A stretch of 64,000 nt of DNA, taken from positions 1 through 64,000 of the forward strand of contig NZ_JADYUF010000001.1 in assembly GCF_021531655.1 (NCBI RefSeq), written 5' to 3'. Made by a program: the position numbers and the translations under genes. This stretch comes from Leyella stercorea. Its GTDB lineage: Bacteria > Bacteroidota > Bacteroidia > Bacteroidales > Bacteroidaceae. Shown here in pieces: positions 46,719-56,539 of this stretch. How positions within the stretch are numbered: the first letter of the stretch is position 1; each line of letters begins with the position of its first letter. The notes beneath the pieces were generated by a model. The model did not search any database and was not told the origin of the DNA. It saw nothing but the letters and a program-made list of their open reading frames with translations.

Positions 46719-46932
46719 AATTCAAGTTTTTAGTTTGTTAACGTTGTTGCAAAGTAACCAAAAAAAAACGTATTGCCCAAGGGAAAGGCACAAAAAAGTC
46801 AACAAACGTTCGTTAAAAACAATTAATTGCAACTCTTCCTTATGATTAAATGACTGAAGTGTAAAAATGTCAATATATTTAAAGCTATAATTTCTATTAT
46901 AAATCCAATCGTTCCTCCTTCATTAGCTCTTC
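46719..46932. other. galM upstream region
   Basis: Part of the 425-base gap between folC and galM. It holds the galM promoter; a small symmetrical AACGTT-rich stretch (around 46805-46815) is the only further pattern, and I give it no function. No open reading frame of interest. Confidence 0.5.
46750..46780 (-). promoter_or_regulatory. Promoter of the galM operon
   Basis: Minus strand: TTG (46778-46780), 20 bases, TTACTTTG (46750-46757), one base off TAnnTTTG. Predicted start near 46743, 25 bases before galM. Confidence 0.6.
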
Positions 46933-47097
46933 GCTACATCTCCGTTATGCATTCGTTATACGTCCGTTATGTCTTCGTTTTGCCTTCGTTATGTTTTCGC
47001 TCCGCTAACGAAGGATGATCGAGTTCACTACGGAGGATGATCGAGTTCACTACGGAGAATGAACGAAGCACGAACGAAGGCATAACGGAGATGTAGC
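46933..47097. repeat. 22-base periodic intergenic repeat, locus C (largest)
   Basis: Between folC and galM. Left half: TCCGTTATG-type units starting at 46941, 46963 and 46985, each with a second TTCGTT half unit 11 bases later. Right half: AGGATGATCGAGTTCACTAC at 47012 and exactly again at 47034, then diverged units at 47056 and 47078, all 22 bases apart. The ends form inverted arms 46933-46956 and 47074-47097 with one mismatch in 24. Confidence 0.7.
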
Positions 47098-47143
47098 AAA
47101 GTAAAATACCTAAAGAATAACAAAACAAAGCAGGACTCCTACC

Positions 47144-48439
47144 CTACTTGTTTTGCTGCAAATGCTCCAGGAAATCAGCAACAACATAGCTGCTGCCTCC
47201 TACGAAGATGAAATCCTTCGGGTCTGCATCCGACAAGGCCGCCTCGTACGCTTCGGCTACGCTACCATAACAATTGCCGTGCAGATTGTGCCGTTTGCCA
47301 TATTCCTGCACCTTAGTCTCGGGTATAGCCCTGTGTGTGGTGGCTCTGGTGAAGTAGTAAGCAGCATCATTAGGGAGGTGGTTCATCACATGGTCGATAT
47401 CCTTGTCGTCTACCATTCCGAAGACGATACGACGTGTCTTGCATTCAGGTTGAAGTATCTGCTTGCCCAAATACTGCCATCCCCCTTCATTATGTCCGGT
47501 GTCACACACCACAAGTGGTTCATGACATACTGTCTGCCATCGTCCCATAAGACCGGTAAGTCTGCACACCTCCTCAAATCCCTTTTGCACATTGGCTGTA
47601 GATAGGTTTATATTCCGTGTGCGAAGCATGTCTACAACGTGTAGTACTGTGTTGGCATTCTTCACTTGATAAGAGCCTCCTAAGGAGCCCTTAAAGTTGC
47701 CATAACCAGTTGTGATATAATCTATTCCGCATAATCCGTCAATCTTTGCTGAAACTACGTCAGAAGAGTCTTCTGCAAATACTATTGAGGAATTCCGTTC
47801 ATATGCCACACGTTCAAAAACGGGACGAGTTTCATCGTTGGCTTCCCCGATAACAACTGGCACGTTATGCTTGATTATTCCTGCTTTCTCTGCCGCAATC
47901 TTAGCCAGTGTATCTCCAAGAAACATGGTATGGTCCAGACTGATATTGGTAATGACAGATATAATAGGCGTGATGATATTGGTACAATCGAGGCGTCCAC
48001 CCAAGCCTACTTCTATAATGGCGATATCCACCTTCTGTTCGGCAAAATACTTGAATGCCAGAGCCGTTGTCAGTTCGAAGAATGAAGGATGCAGAGGTTC
48101 GAAGAAATCACGCTCATTCTCTACGAAATCTATTACGTATTGCTCGTCTATACATAGCCCATTGACACGTATGCGCTCACGAAAATCCACAAGATGTGGC
48201 GATGTGTAGAGTCCCACCCTATACCCAGCCAACTGCAGAATGGCAGCAAGCGTATGCGAGCACGAACCCTTGCCGTTGGTTCCGGCAATATGTATTGACT
48301 TGAAATTTCTATGAGGATGTCCGAAATGCTCATCCAAAGCCAAAGTATTGAACAATCCTTCCTTGTAAGCCGAAGCTCCCACCTTCTCAAATACAGGAGT
48401 TGAGTTGAAGAGATATTCAACCGTTTGCTTGTAATCCAT
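47144..48439 (-). CDS. folC: Folylpolyglutamate/dihydrofolate synthase
   Basis: A 431-residue Mur-ligase-like enzyme that adds glutamate to folates (and may add dihydropteroate-derived glutamate, as bifunctional FolC does). P-loop GTNGKGSCSHT, the ISLDHTMFLG region and the VCDTGHNEGG motif of the C-terminal domain are intact. It follows dnaJ on the same strand but a terminator-like hairpin intervenes. Confidence 0.93.
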   Translation of the reverse strand: MDYKQTVEYLFNSTPVFEKVGASAYKEGLFNTLALDEHFGHPHRNFKSIHIAGTNGKGSCSHTLAAILQLAGYRVGLYTSPHLVDFRERIRVNGLCIDEQYVIDFVENERDFFEPLHPSFFELTTALAFKYFAEQKVDIAIIEVGLGGRLDCTNIITPIISVITNISLDHTMFLGDTLAKIAAEKAGIIKHNVPVVIGEANDETRPVFERVAYERNSSIVFAEDSSDVVSAKIDGLCGIDYITTGYGNFKGSLGGSYQVKNANTVLHVVDMLRTRNINLSTANVQKGFEEVCRLTGLMGRWQTVCHEPLVVCDTGHNEGGWQYLGKQILQPECKTRRIVFGMVDDKDIDHVMNHLPNDAAYYFTRATTHRAIPETKVQEYGKRHNLHGNCYGSVAEAYEAALSDADPKDFIFVGGSSYVVADFLEHLQQNK

Positions 48440-48460
48440 TGTGTTTCTTTATTTATAGAT

Positions 48461-48519
48461 ACAAAAAAGGATGCACCATAAGTCAACTGGAGCATAGCCC
48501 AATCGCATTTGGCACATCC
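48461..48519 (-). terminator. Terminator after dnaJ
   Basis: GGATG (48469-48473) and CATCC (48515-48519) close a long stem-loop with further pairing; on the minus strand TTTTTT follows (48463-48468). It separates dnaJ from folC. Confidence 0.65.
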
Positions 48520-48533
48520 GTTTTTATGATGAT

Positions 48534-49706
48534 TTAGTTAAAGTAATTCTTGAAACGGTCAAAAATAGACTTCTTTGTCTCTTTGTCACCCTTGAAGTTG
48601 TCGCTATCGCGGAAGGATTCAATAGCCTTCTTCTCGCTTGACGAGAGTTCCTTAGGAATGTACACGCTGATGTTGACAACCAAGTCGCCAGTACCATTAC
48701 CATAGCCCTGTACAGATGGTAAGCCCTTGCCACGTAAGCGTAACGTCTTGCCGGGCTGTGTTCCGGCTTCAATCTTTATCTTCACCTTACCTCCGTCAAT
48801 AGTCGGTACTTCTACTGTTCCACCAAGAACAGCAGTCGGGAAGTCAAGAAGGAGATTGTAAATCACATCGTTTCCGTCACGAACGAAAGTGTCGTTAGGC
48901 TCTTCCGTGATATAAACCTGTATGTTGCCATTCACACCATTGTGCTGACCAGCATTTCCCTTACCAGGAACATTGACCACCATACCCTCAGCTACGCCGG
49001 CAGGAATCTTTATCTCAACAACTTCCTCGCCTTTTACGATGCCACTACCGCCACATTCCTTACATTTGTTCTTTATAATAGTGCCTTCACCATTACATGT
49101 AGGACATTCCGACTGGGTCTGCATCATACCGAGCATTGTTCTGACAGTACGTGTCACTACTCCGCTACCATGGCATGTGGGACAGGTCTCGCTGCCGCTT
49201 CCGCCTTCAGCTCCAGTACCATGACAATGCTGACATTGCACATATTTCTTAACCTTGAATTTCTTGGTGACACCAGTTGCTATTTCCTGAAGTGTCAGAT
49301 TAACCTTTATGCGCAAATCGGCTCCACGATATTGTGGCTTTTGTCTTTGTCCGCCTCCACCGAAGCCTTCAAATCCTCCAAAGCCACCCCCATGTCCGCC
49401 AAATACATCGCCAAACATAGAGAAGATGTCGTCCATTGAGAAGCTGCCGCCTCCGCCGAAACCTCCAAAGCCGCTACCACCACCGGGAGCGTCAAAGCCG
49501 AACTGGTCATACTGCTGGCGCTTGTTAGCATCATGCAGCACATCATAAGCCTCGGCAGCCTCCTTGAATTTCTCCTCAGCCTCCTTGTCGCCTGGATTCT
49601 TGTCTGGATGATACTTTATGGCTATTTTGCGGTAAGCCTTCTTTATCTCGTCATCTGTGGCAGTCTTGCTAACGCCAAGTACTTCGTAATAGTCTCTTTT
49701 TGCCAT
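48534..49706 (-). CDS. dnaJ: Chaperone DnaJ (Hsp40), class A
   Basis: A 390-residue co-chaperone for DnaK. J domain with HPD in KYHPDKNPG (about 28-40), a Gly/Phe-rich stretch ([17 protein letters not shown]), four CxxCxGxG zinc motifs ([32 protein letters not shown]), then two substrate-binding domains. Lies 28 bases after grpE. dnaK is not in this window. Confidence 0.97.
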   Translation of the reverse strand: MAKRDYYEVLGVSKTATDDEIKKAYRKIAIKYHPDKNPGDKEAEEKFKEAAEAYDVLHDANKRQQYDQFGFDAPGGGSGFGGFGGGGSFSMDDIFSMFGDVFGGHGGGFGGFEGFGGGGQRQKPQYRGADLRIKVNLTLQEIATGVTKKFKVKKYVQCQHCHGTGAEGGSGSETCPTCHGSGVVTRTVRTMLGMMQTQSECPTCNGEGTIIKNKCKECGGSGIVKGEEVVEIKIPAGVAEGMVVNVPGKGNAGQHNGVNGNIQVYITEEPNDTFVRDGNDVIYNLLLDFPTAVLGGTVEVPTIDGGKVKIKIEAGTQPGKTLRLRGKGLPSVQGYGNGTGDLVVNISVYIPKELSSSEKKAIESFRDSDNFKGDKETKKSIFDRFKNYFN

Positions 49707-49734
49707 TGCATTAATATTGAAGATTGTTTACTAC

Positions 49735-50319
49735 TTACTGTCCGACAGCCACCTTGGCGTGACGTATCACTTTGTCATTAAGCTTATATCCTGTCTGCAG
49801 ACAATCTATAACCTTGCCTTTATTGTCGTCGCCCATACCCGGAACCATAGCAACAGCCTCATGATAGTCGACGTTAAAGTCCTGCCCTTCGGTTTCAATT
49901 TTCTTTACACCGATTGACTCAAGAACCTTCTTGAACTTGTTGAATATAAGCTGCATGCCATCCCTAACAGCCTGAGCATCGCCGGTATCGGTAGCAAGTG
50001 CACGCTCGAAATCGTCCAATACTGGAAGAACAGCGCAAACAGTCTTCTCGCTTCCGTTAAGCAGCAATTCTGCTTTCTCCTTAAGTGTACGCTTCTTGTA
50101 ATTGTCAAACTCGGCTGCTGTACGCAAATAGCGGTCGCGCAATTGCTCAATCTCTTTTTCGGCTGCCTCAAGTTTGGCATTCACGTCACTGTTTTCTTCT
50201 GTCATTTCCTCGTTACGGTCAGTTGTTTCTGCCTCATTGGCACCTTCAGTTGCTGTAGCTTCTACATTTCCGTCCTTAACTTCAATGTCTTTCTCTTCTG
50301 TTTTATCGTTATTTTTCAT
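49735..50319 (-). CDS. grpE: Nucleotide exchange factor GrpE
   Basis: A 194-residue GrpE, the nucleotide-exchange partner of DnaK. The first 60 residues are charged and unstructured (Glu/Asp-rich), followed by the long dimerising helix (DYFNxxKRT-like RYLRTAAEFDNYKKRT) and the C-terminal beta domain with HEAVAMVPG and VGYKLNDKVIRHAKV-type end (TGYKLNDKVIRHAKVAVGQ). First gene of grpE-dnaJ. Confidence 0.95.
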   Translation of the reverse strand: MKNNDKTEEKDIEVKDGNVEATATEGANEAETTDRNEEMTEENSDVNAKLEAAEKEIEQLRDRYLRTAAEFDNYKKRTLKEKAELLLNGSEKTVCAVLPVLDDFERALATDTGDAQAVRDGMQLIFNKFKKVLESIGVKKIETEGQDFNVDYHEAVAMVPGMGDDNKGKVIDCLQTGYKLNDKVIRHAKVAVGQ

Positions 50320-50395
50320 TTCGCTTTTGTTCTTAGTAAAATACGTTTTCTAAAGTACACTACAAAATCCTTGCCAAATTGAAACATATGCACAG

Positions 50396-50467
50396 AAAAA
50401 CATACGAGTAGACAAAGATACAGACTGTCACATTAATTATACGTCTGCATAAAGTTGCCTACTCGTA
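50396..50467 (-). terminator. Terminator of the second ABC-F gene, overlapping the grpE promoter
   Basis: TACGAGTAG (50403-50411) pairs with CTACTCGTA (50459-50467), with an inner CAGAC-GTCTG helix; on the minus strand TTTTT follows (50396-50400). The grpE -7 box lies inside the stem. Confidence 0.75.
50413..50420 (-). promoter_or_regulatory. Probable -7 element of grpE-dnaJ
   Basis: TATCTTTG on the minus strand, within one arm of the upstream terminator hairpin, 93 bases before grpE. The -33 motif is not clear. No CIRCE-like inverted repeat is seen. Confidence 0.45.
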
Positions 50468-50516
50468 TTATATTTCACATATCAGCATGTCTGCGACACA
50501 CTATATTACTTATACA

Positions 50517-52136
<1,620 letters not shown>

Positions 52137-52186
52137 CTATTATTTGTAATTAATTGAATTTTAATAAATAACCAAGTATTTGCATG

Positions 52187-52218
52187 CAAAGTTACTCATT
52201 TTTTTTCGTACCGGCAAA
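52187..52218 (-). promoter_or_regulatory. Promoter of the YbiT-like gene
   Basis: Minus strand: TTTG (52215-52218), 20 bases, TAACTTTG (52187-52194); full consensus. Start near 52180, 47 bases before the ATG. Confidence 0.75.
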
Positions 52219-52302
52219 TTGTATATATATATATTGTACGGGCTCTAAGCATAGAATACAGACTTTAATTAACAGATTTTCGCAAATGAAGTTTTACTCA
52301 TA

Positions 52303-52335
52303 TTGTTAAGTTGCGAACAAAAATATGTACCTTTG
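52303..52335 (+). promoter_or_regulatory. Promoter of the pseudouridine synthase gene
   Basis: TTG (52303-52305), 22 bases, TACCTTTG (52328-52335). The transcription start would be near 52342, which rules out a longer reading frame starting at 52311. Confidence 0.65.
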
Positions 52336-52358
52336 CAACATATAATTCAAATTATTTT

Positions 52359-53282
52359 ATGGCATCAAATAAAAACAACACACGAAATAGTTCTGGTATA
52401 CAGAGAAGCAACTCTGACAGTACTTTGTACACTTTCAATGGTAGCCAACCAGCCCCTCTGCTTGAATACCTTCTCAATACTATAGGCGAAAGCCGCTCCA
52501 AGACCAAGGCCATACTGCAGGGACATGGAATCAGAATCAACGGCAAGGTAGTCACACAGTTTGACACCCCATTGAAGGCCGGCGACACAATAAGCGTTAG
52601 CCGCCATAAACGCAAGAGCGATTTCAAGAACAAGTTTGTCAAGATTGTATATGAAGACCGTTGGATTGTAGTAATAGAAAAGAACATAGGCATCCTCTCT
52701 ATGGCGGCAGGCCACTCTTCGTTAAATGTAAAGTCGGTACTCGACGATTACTTTGCCAAGTCGCACCAGAAATGTCGCGCACATGTGGTACACCGTCTTG
52801 ACCGCGATACTTCTGGCCTTATGATTTACGCCAAAGACATTGACACCGAACAGATACTTGAGCACAACTGGCACCAGATAGTGTACGACCGCCGCTATGT
52901 AGCTGTGACAAGTGGCGAGATGAAGGACGATAACGGCACTATAGCCAATTGGCTTAAGGACAGCAAAGCCTACATCACATATTCATCACCCGTTGACAAT
53001 GGAGGCAAATATGCGGTGACACACTACCACGTACTCAACCGCACTACTGAGCACACTCTGGTAGAATACAAACTTGAAACTGGCAGAAAGAATCAGATAC
53101 GTGTACATTCTGCCGACATGGGACATCCTGTCTGTGGTGACATAAAATATGGCAATGGTGACGACCCGTTGCATCGTCTTTGCCTACATGCGTATATGCT
53201 GTGTTTCACCCACCCCGTAACGGGCGAACGTATGGACTTTACCACACCTATACCTACCGCATTCCGCAGTCTGTTCAAATAG
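52359..53282 (+). CDS. RluD/RluA-family pseudouridine synthase with S4 domain
   Basis: A 307-residue pseudouridine synthase. An N-terminal S4 RNA-binding domain (about 30-85) precedes the catalytic domain with Asp148 in HRLDRDTSGLMIYAK, the family's catalytic loop, and the C-terminal TGRKNQIRVHSADMGHPVCG. It isomerises uridines in rRNA or tRNA; the position cannot be told from sequence. The start at 52359 (MASNKNN) is chosen from the promoter position. The CbpA-like gene follows 67 bases later. Confidence 0.9.
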   Translation: MASNKNNTRNSSGIQRSNSDSTLYTFNGSQPAPLLEYLLNTIGESRSKTKAILQGHGIRINGKVVTQFDTPLKAGDTISVSRHKRKSDFKNKFVKIVYEDRWIVVIEKNIGILSMAAGHSSLNVKSVLDDYFAKSHQKCRAHVVHRLDRDTSGLMIYAKDIDTEQILEHNWHQIVYDRRYVAVTSGEMKDDNGTIANWLKDSKAYITYSSPVDNGGKYAVTHYHVLNRTTEHTLVEYKLETGRKNQIRVHSADMGHPVCGDIKYGNGDDPLHRLCLHAYMLCFTHPVTGERMDFTTPIPTAFRSLFK

Positions 53283-53333
53283 TAGCATGTGCTTGTAGTC
53301 GTGGCATAAAATTTGCATCGGTGAATAATAAAG

Positions 53334-53340
53334 AAAGGAG
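53334..53340 (+). promoter_or_regulatory. Strong Shine-Dalgarno sequence of the CbpA-like gene
   Basis: AAAGGAG nine bases before the ATG at 53350. Like the cupin gene, an exception in this window. Confidence 0.6.
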
Positions 53341-53349
53341 ATATTCATT

Positions 53350-54066
53350 ATGGCATTTATTGACTACTATAAGATTCTTGGAGTTGACCGCAACATACCT
53401 CAAGATCAAGTACGCGAAGCCTATCGCAAGCGTGCCAAATTGTTCCATCCAGACTTGCATCCAAACGACCCTAAGGCAAAGGCAAAGTTCCAGGCTCTGA
53501 ATGAAGCCTACGACGTAATATCCGACCCTGAAAAGCGTAAGAAATACGATCAGTATGGCGAGAAATGGCGAGAGGCTGACGCTTTTGCACAAAATGGCGG
53601 TGCAGCAGGCAATGACAACGGCAGCTACTATTGGAGTTCTAACACAGGAACTGGTGGAGGTTCCCCATTCGAAGGATTCGACTTCTCGGGATTCGGAACT
53701 GAGGGAAGTGGTTTCTCAAGTTTCTTTCAAGACCTATTCGGGTCAAAAGCAGGCAGAAGCCGTACTTCACGCTCACGCAGCACAATGCGGCAGAACAGCG
53801 GTGAGATGACCGCCAACGTCAACATCGACCTCTATACTGCGCTGCTTGGCGGCGAGGTGATAATCCAACTGGGCAACGGTTCGAAAATCAAGCTTAAGGT
53901 TAAACCCGAGACACAGAACGGCACAAAGGTACGTTTGCGTGGCAAAGGCTACGACCGAGGAGACGGCACAATGGGCGACCTCATCATAACTTACAACGTG
54001 AAACTGCCTACCAACTTGACAGACAAACAGAAACAATGCCTCATGCAAATGCGCGACTCTATCTAA
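53350..54066 (+). CDS. Short CbpA-like DnaJ-domain protein
   Basis: A 238-residue J-domain protein. J domain with HPD in FHPDLHPND, a Gly/Ser/Phe-rich linker (FEGFDFSGFG..GSGFSSFFQ), no zinc fingers, and only one C-terminal substrate domain (about 155-235, VNIDLYTALLGGEVIIQLGN). E. coli CbpA has two such domains and about 306 residues, so this is a shortened relative. It likely works with DnaK; DNA binding is not predicted from what is seen. Followed by the TonB receptor gene. Confidence 0.85.
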   Translation: MAFIDYYKILGVDRNIPQDQVREAYRKRAKLFHPDLHPNDPKAKAKFQALNEAYDVISDPEKRKKYDQYGEKWREADAFAQNGGAAGNDNGSYYWSSNTGTGGGSPFEGFDFSGFGTEGSGFSSFFQDLFGSKAGRSRTSRSRSTMRQNSGEMTANVNIDLYTALLGGEVIIQLGNGSKIKLKVKPETQNGTKVRLRGKGYDRGDGTMGDLIITYNVKLPTNLTDKQKQCLMQMRDSI

Positions 54067-54108
54067 ACGACTGCATTTTTAATAAGGCATTAAGGCAATA
54101 ATAGTTTT

Positions 54109-54178
54109 ACAAGGACGTTTATTAAGTATGAAAAATAAGAAAATTCTATTCATACTAATAAACGTCCTTGTTTTTTTT
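54109..54178 (+). promoter_or_regulatory. Terminator-like hairpin spanning the start codon of the TonB receptor
   Basis: Left arm 54109-54132 contains the ATG at 54128; right arm 54149-54171 lies in codons 8-15 and pairs with one bulged base; eight T follow (54171-54178). It is an intrinsic-terminator shape folded over the initiation region, so it may terminate upstream transcripts or switch receptor expression. Confidence 0.75.
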
Positions 54179-56518
54179 GCACCTGCCATTATGCAGGCGC
54201 AATCATTCACCCTACACGGACGCGTCATCGACGAGAGCAATAATCCTATAGAATTTGCCACAGTATCATGTGCCAAACAAGGCAAAATGACAATGACATC
54301 ATTGAAGGGCGAATATACCCTGCAACTTCACTCAGCCGACTCGGTAGAGATACGCTTCTCAATGATTGGCTATCGCACCAAGACGAGAATACTCAGAAAA
54401 CCACGCGGTAAGCAGACGCTGCAGACCGTTCTTTACAGCAATGTAGGAGAGATAGAAGGAGTGACCGTGACTGGTACAAAAATCCAGACCGGACAGATGC
54501 AGCAGCTTAAGAAAGACGATATCAAGAACATGCCGTCAGTTAGCGGCAATGCTGTTGAGGAAATGTTGCAGGGTCAGGCTGGCGTGTCTACTCATAACGA
54601 ATTGTCTTCGAAGTATAACGTACGAGGCGGTTCGTTCGACGAGAATAGCGTATATATAAATAATGTGGAAATATACCGTCCGTTCCTGGTTAGAAGCGGA
54701 CAGCAGGAAGGCATCTCTATCATCAATCCCGAGATGGTTGAAAAGATAGAGTTTTCTACAGGAGGATACGAGGTACGATATGGCGACAAAATGTCATCGG
54801 CCCTTAATATAACATACCGCCAACCTTCAAGATTAGAAGCGTCAGCCTATGCAAGTCTGCTGGGCGACGGTATTTATGTAGACTACGGCAATAAGAAATT
54901 TGCATGGAGCAACAGCGTGAGATACAAGACAACACGCAATCTGCTTGGTTCATTGGACACTAAGGGCGAATACCGCCCCACCTTCGTCGACTACCAGACT
55001 TTTCTTACACTCAAGCCCAACAAGCGTTGGGAGATAAACATATTGGGCAATATCTCAAACAACAACTATAACTTCTATCCCGAAGACCGCGAAACCAGAT
55101 TCGGAACGAGCGAAGACGTAAAGTCTTTTCGCGTATTTTTTGACGGACAGGAGAAAGATGTCTTCCGTACTTATTTCGGCTCGGCTGGATTGACATACAA
55201 GATTTGCAACGCAACAAAAGTGTCGCTGATGGCTTCGGCATTCAAGACCCACGAACAGGAACGTTACGACATTCAGGGACAATACTGGCTTACACAAACC
55301 GAGACAAGTGAAAATCTCGGTGTCGGCACATTCTTCCAGCACGCTCGCAACTATCTCGATGCTCATGTTGAAAGCCTGAAGATGATGTTCAACACTAAGG
55401 CGAAAAAGCACGACATTGAAGCCGCTTTCACCATAAAGAACGAACACATCACCGAGAATTCGGCCGAGTATGAGATGCGCGACTCAAGCAATTACAATAT
55501 TCCGCACACAGGCAGCGACCTCAAGATGATTTACAGTATGCGTGCCAAAAATTCGCTTAGTGCACGACGCATGGAGGCCTACATCCAGGACACTTATCGC
55601 TTTGCCAGCGCAGGCAAGAAGACTCTTTACACTCTCAATTACGGTGTACGCATTGCCCATTGGAGCTACAATAAGGAGACGATATTAAGTCCGCGCGTCT
55701 CACTCGGCATAATTCCGGCTTTCAACGAGAATGTAACCATGCGACTTGCTACAGGACTTTACTATCAGTCGCCTTTCTTTAAAGAGATACGCGACACATC
55801 TACCGTCAATGGTGTGACATATGCCACACTCAACCGCAAGGCTAAGAGCCAACGCTCCATCCATCTTATTGCCGGTTACGACTATCGTTTCAAGATAAAC
55901 AACCGACAATTTCGTTTTTCGGCAGAGGCTTACTACAAGATTCTCGGCAATCTTATCCCTTATAGTGTCAACAACGTCAAGGTAGTATACTATGGAGGCA
56001 ATGAATGTTCCGGACACGCTGCCGGACTTGACATGAAACTCTATGGAGAATTCGTGCCCGGAGCCGACTCGTGGCTGTCGTTCTCGTTGATGGACACAAG
56101 TATGAAACTCAACAACAAATCGATACCGCTTCCCACTGACCAGCGGTTTGCCGTAAGCCTGTTCTTTACCGACTATTTCCCCGGAACACAACGTTGGAAG
56201 ATGTCATTAAAACTGGCTTATGCCGACGGCCTGCCTTTCTCGGCTCCACATCAGGAACTGGAGACCAACTCGTTTCGTGCTCCTGCCTACAAGCGTGTGG
56301 ATATGGGACTCAGCTACCGGCTTATTGACAACACCTGTCATAACAGCAAGCTTAATCCGCTGCGCAATGTATGGCTGGGCATAGAGTGTCTCAATCTGTT
56401 GGGCATAAGCAATGTCAACTCCTACTACTGGGTCACCGACGTCACCGCACAACAATATGCGGTACCCAATTATCTGACTGGTCGTCAGTTGAATTTCAAA
56501 GTTTCAGTTGATTTATAA
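54128..56518 (+). CDS. TonB-dependent receptor with CarboxypepD-reg domain
   Basis: A 796-residue outer-membrane receptor. Signal peptide (MKNKKILFILINVLVFFAPA, cleaved near AQA), a carboxypeptidase-regulatory-like domain (FTLHGRVIDESNNPIEFATV, about 27-105), a plug domain (GNAVEEMLQGQAGVSTHNELSSKYNVRGGS region, about 120-225) and a beta-barrel ending in VDL. It transports a ligand across the outer membrane with TonB energy; ligand unknown. It lacks a SusD partner. The first 15 codons lie in a strong hairpin. The gene for the type IX plug protein follows after 21 bases. Confidence 0.9.
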   Translation: MKNKKILFILINVLVFFAPAIMQAQSFTLHGRVIDESNNPIEFATVSCAKQGKMTMTSLKGEYTLQLHSADSVEIRFSMIGYRTKTRILRKPRGKQTLQTVLYSNVGEIEGVTVTGTKIQTGQMQQLKKDDIKNMPSVSGNAVEEMLQGQAGVSTHNELSSKYNVRGGSFDENSVYINNVEIYRPFLVRSGQQEGISIINPEMVEKIEFSTGGYEVRYGDKMSSALNITYRQPSRLEASAYASLLGDGIYVDYGNKKFAWSNSVRYKTTRNLLGSLDTKGEYRPTFVDYQTFLTLKPNKRWEINILGNISNNNYNFYPEDRETRFGTSEDVKSFRVFFDGQEKDVFRTYFGSAGLTYKICNATKVSLMASAFKTHEQERYDIQGQYWLTQTETSENLGVGTFFQHARNYLDAHVESLKMMFNTKAKKHDIEAAFTIKNEHITENSAEYEMRDSSNYNIPHTGSDLKMIYSMRAKNSLSARRMEAYIQDTYRFASAGKKTLYTLNYGVRIAHWSYNKETILSPRVSLGIIPAFNENVTMRLATGLYYQSPFFKEIRDTSTVNGVTYATLNRKAKSQRSIHLIAGYDYRFKINNRQFRFSAEAYYKILGNLIPYSVNNVKVVYYGGNECSGHAAGLDMKLYGEFVPGADSWLSFSLMDTSMKLNNKSIPLPTDQRFAVSLFFTDYFPGTQRWKMSLKLAYADGLPFSAPHQELETNSFRAPAYKRVDMGLSYRLIDNTCHNSKLNPLRNVWLGIECLNLLGISNVNSYYWVTDVTAQQYAVPNYLTGRQLNFKVSVDL

Positions 56519-56539
56519 TCTATATTTATTTTGACAGAT

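Noticed and set aside
52311..52358. Upstream start for the pseudouridine synthase
   Set aside because: It would begin before the -7 element of its own promoter.
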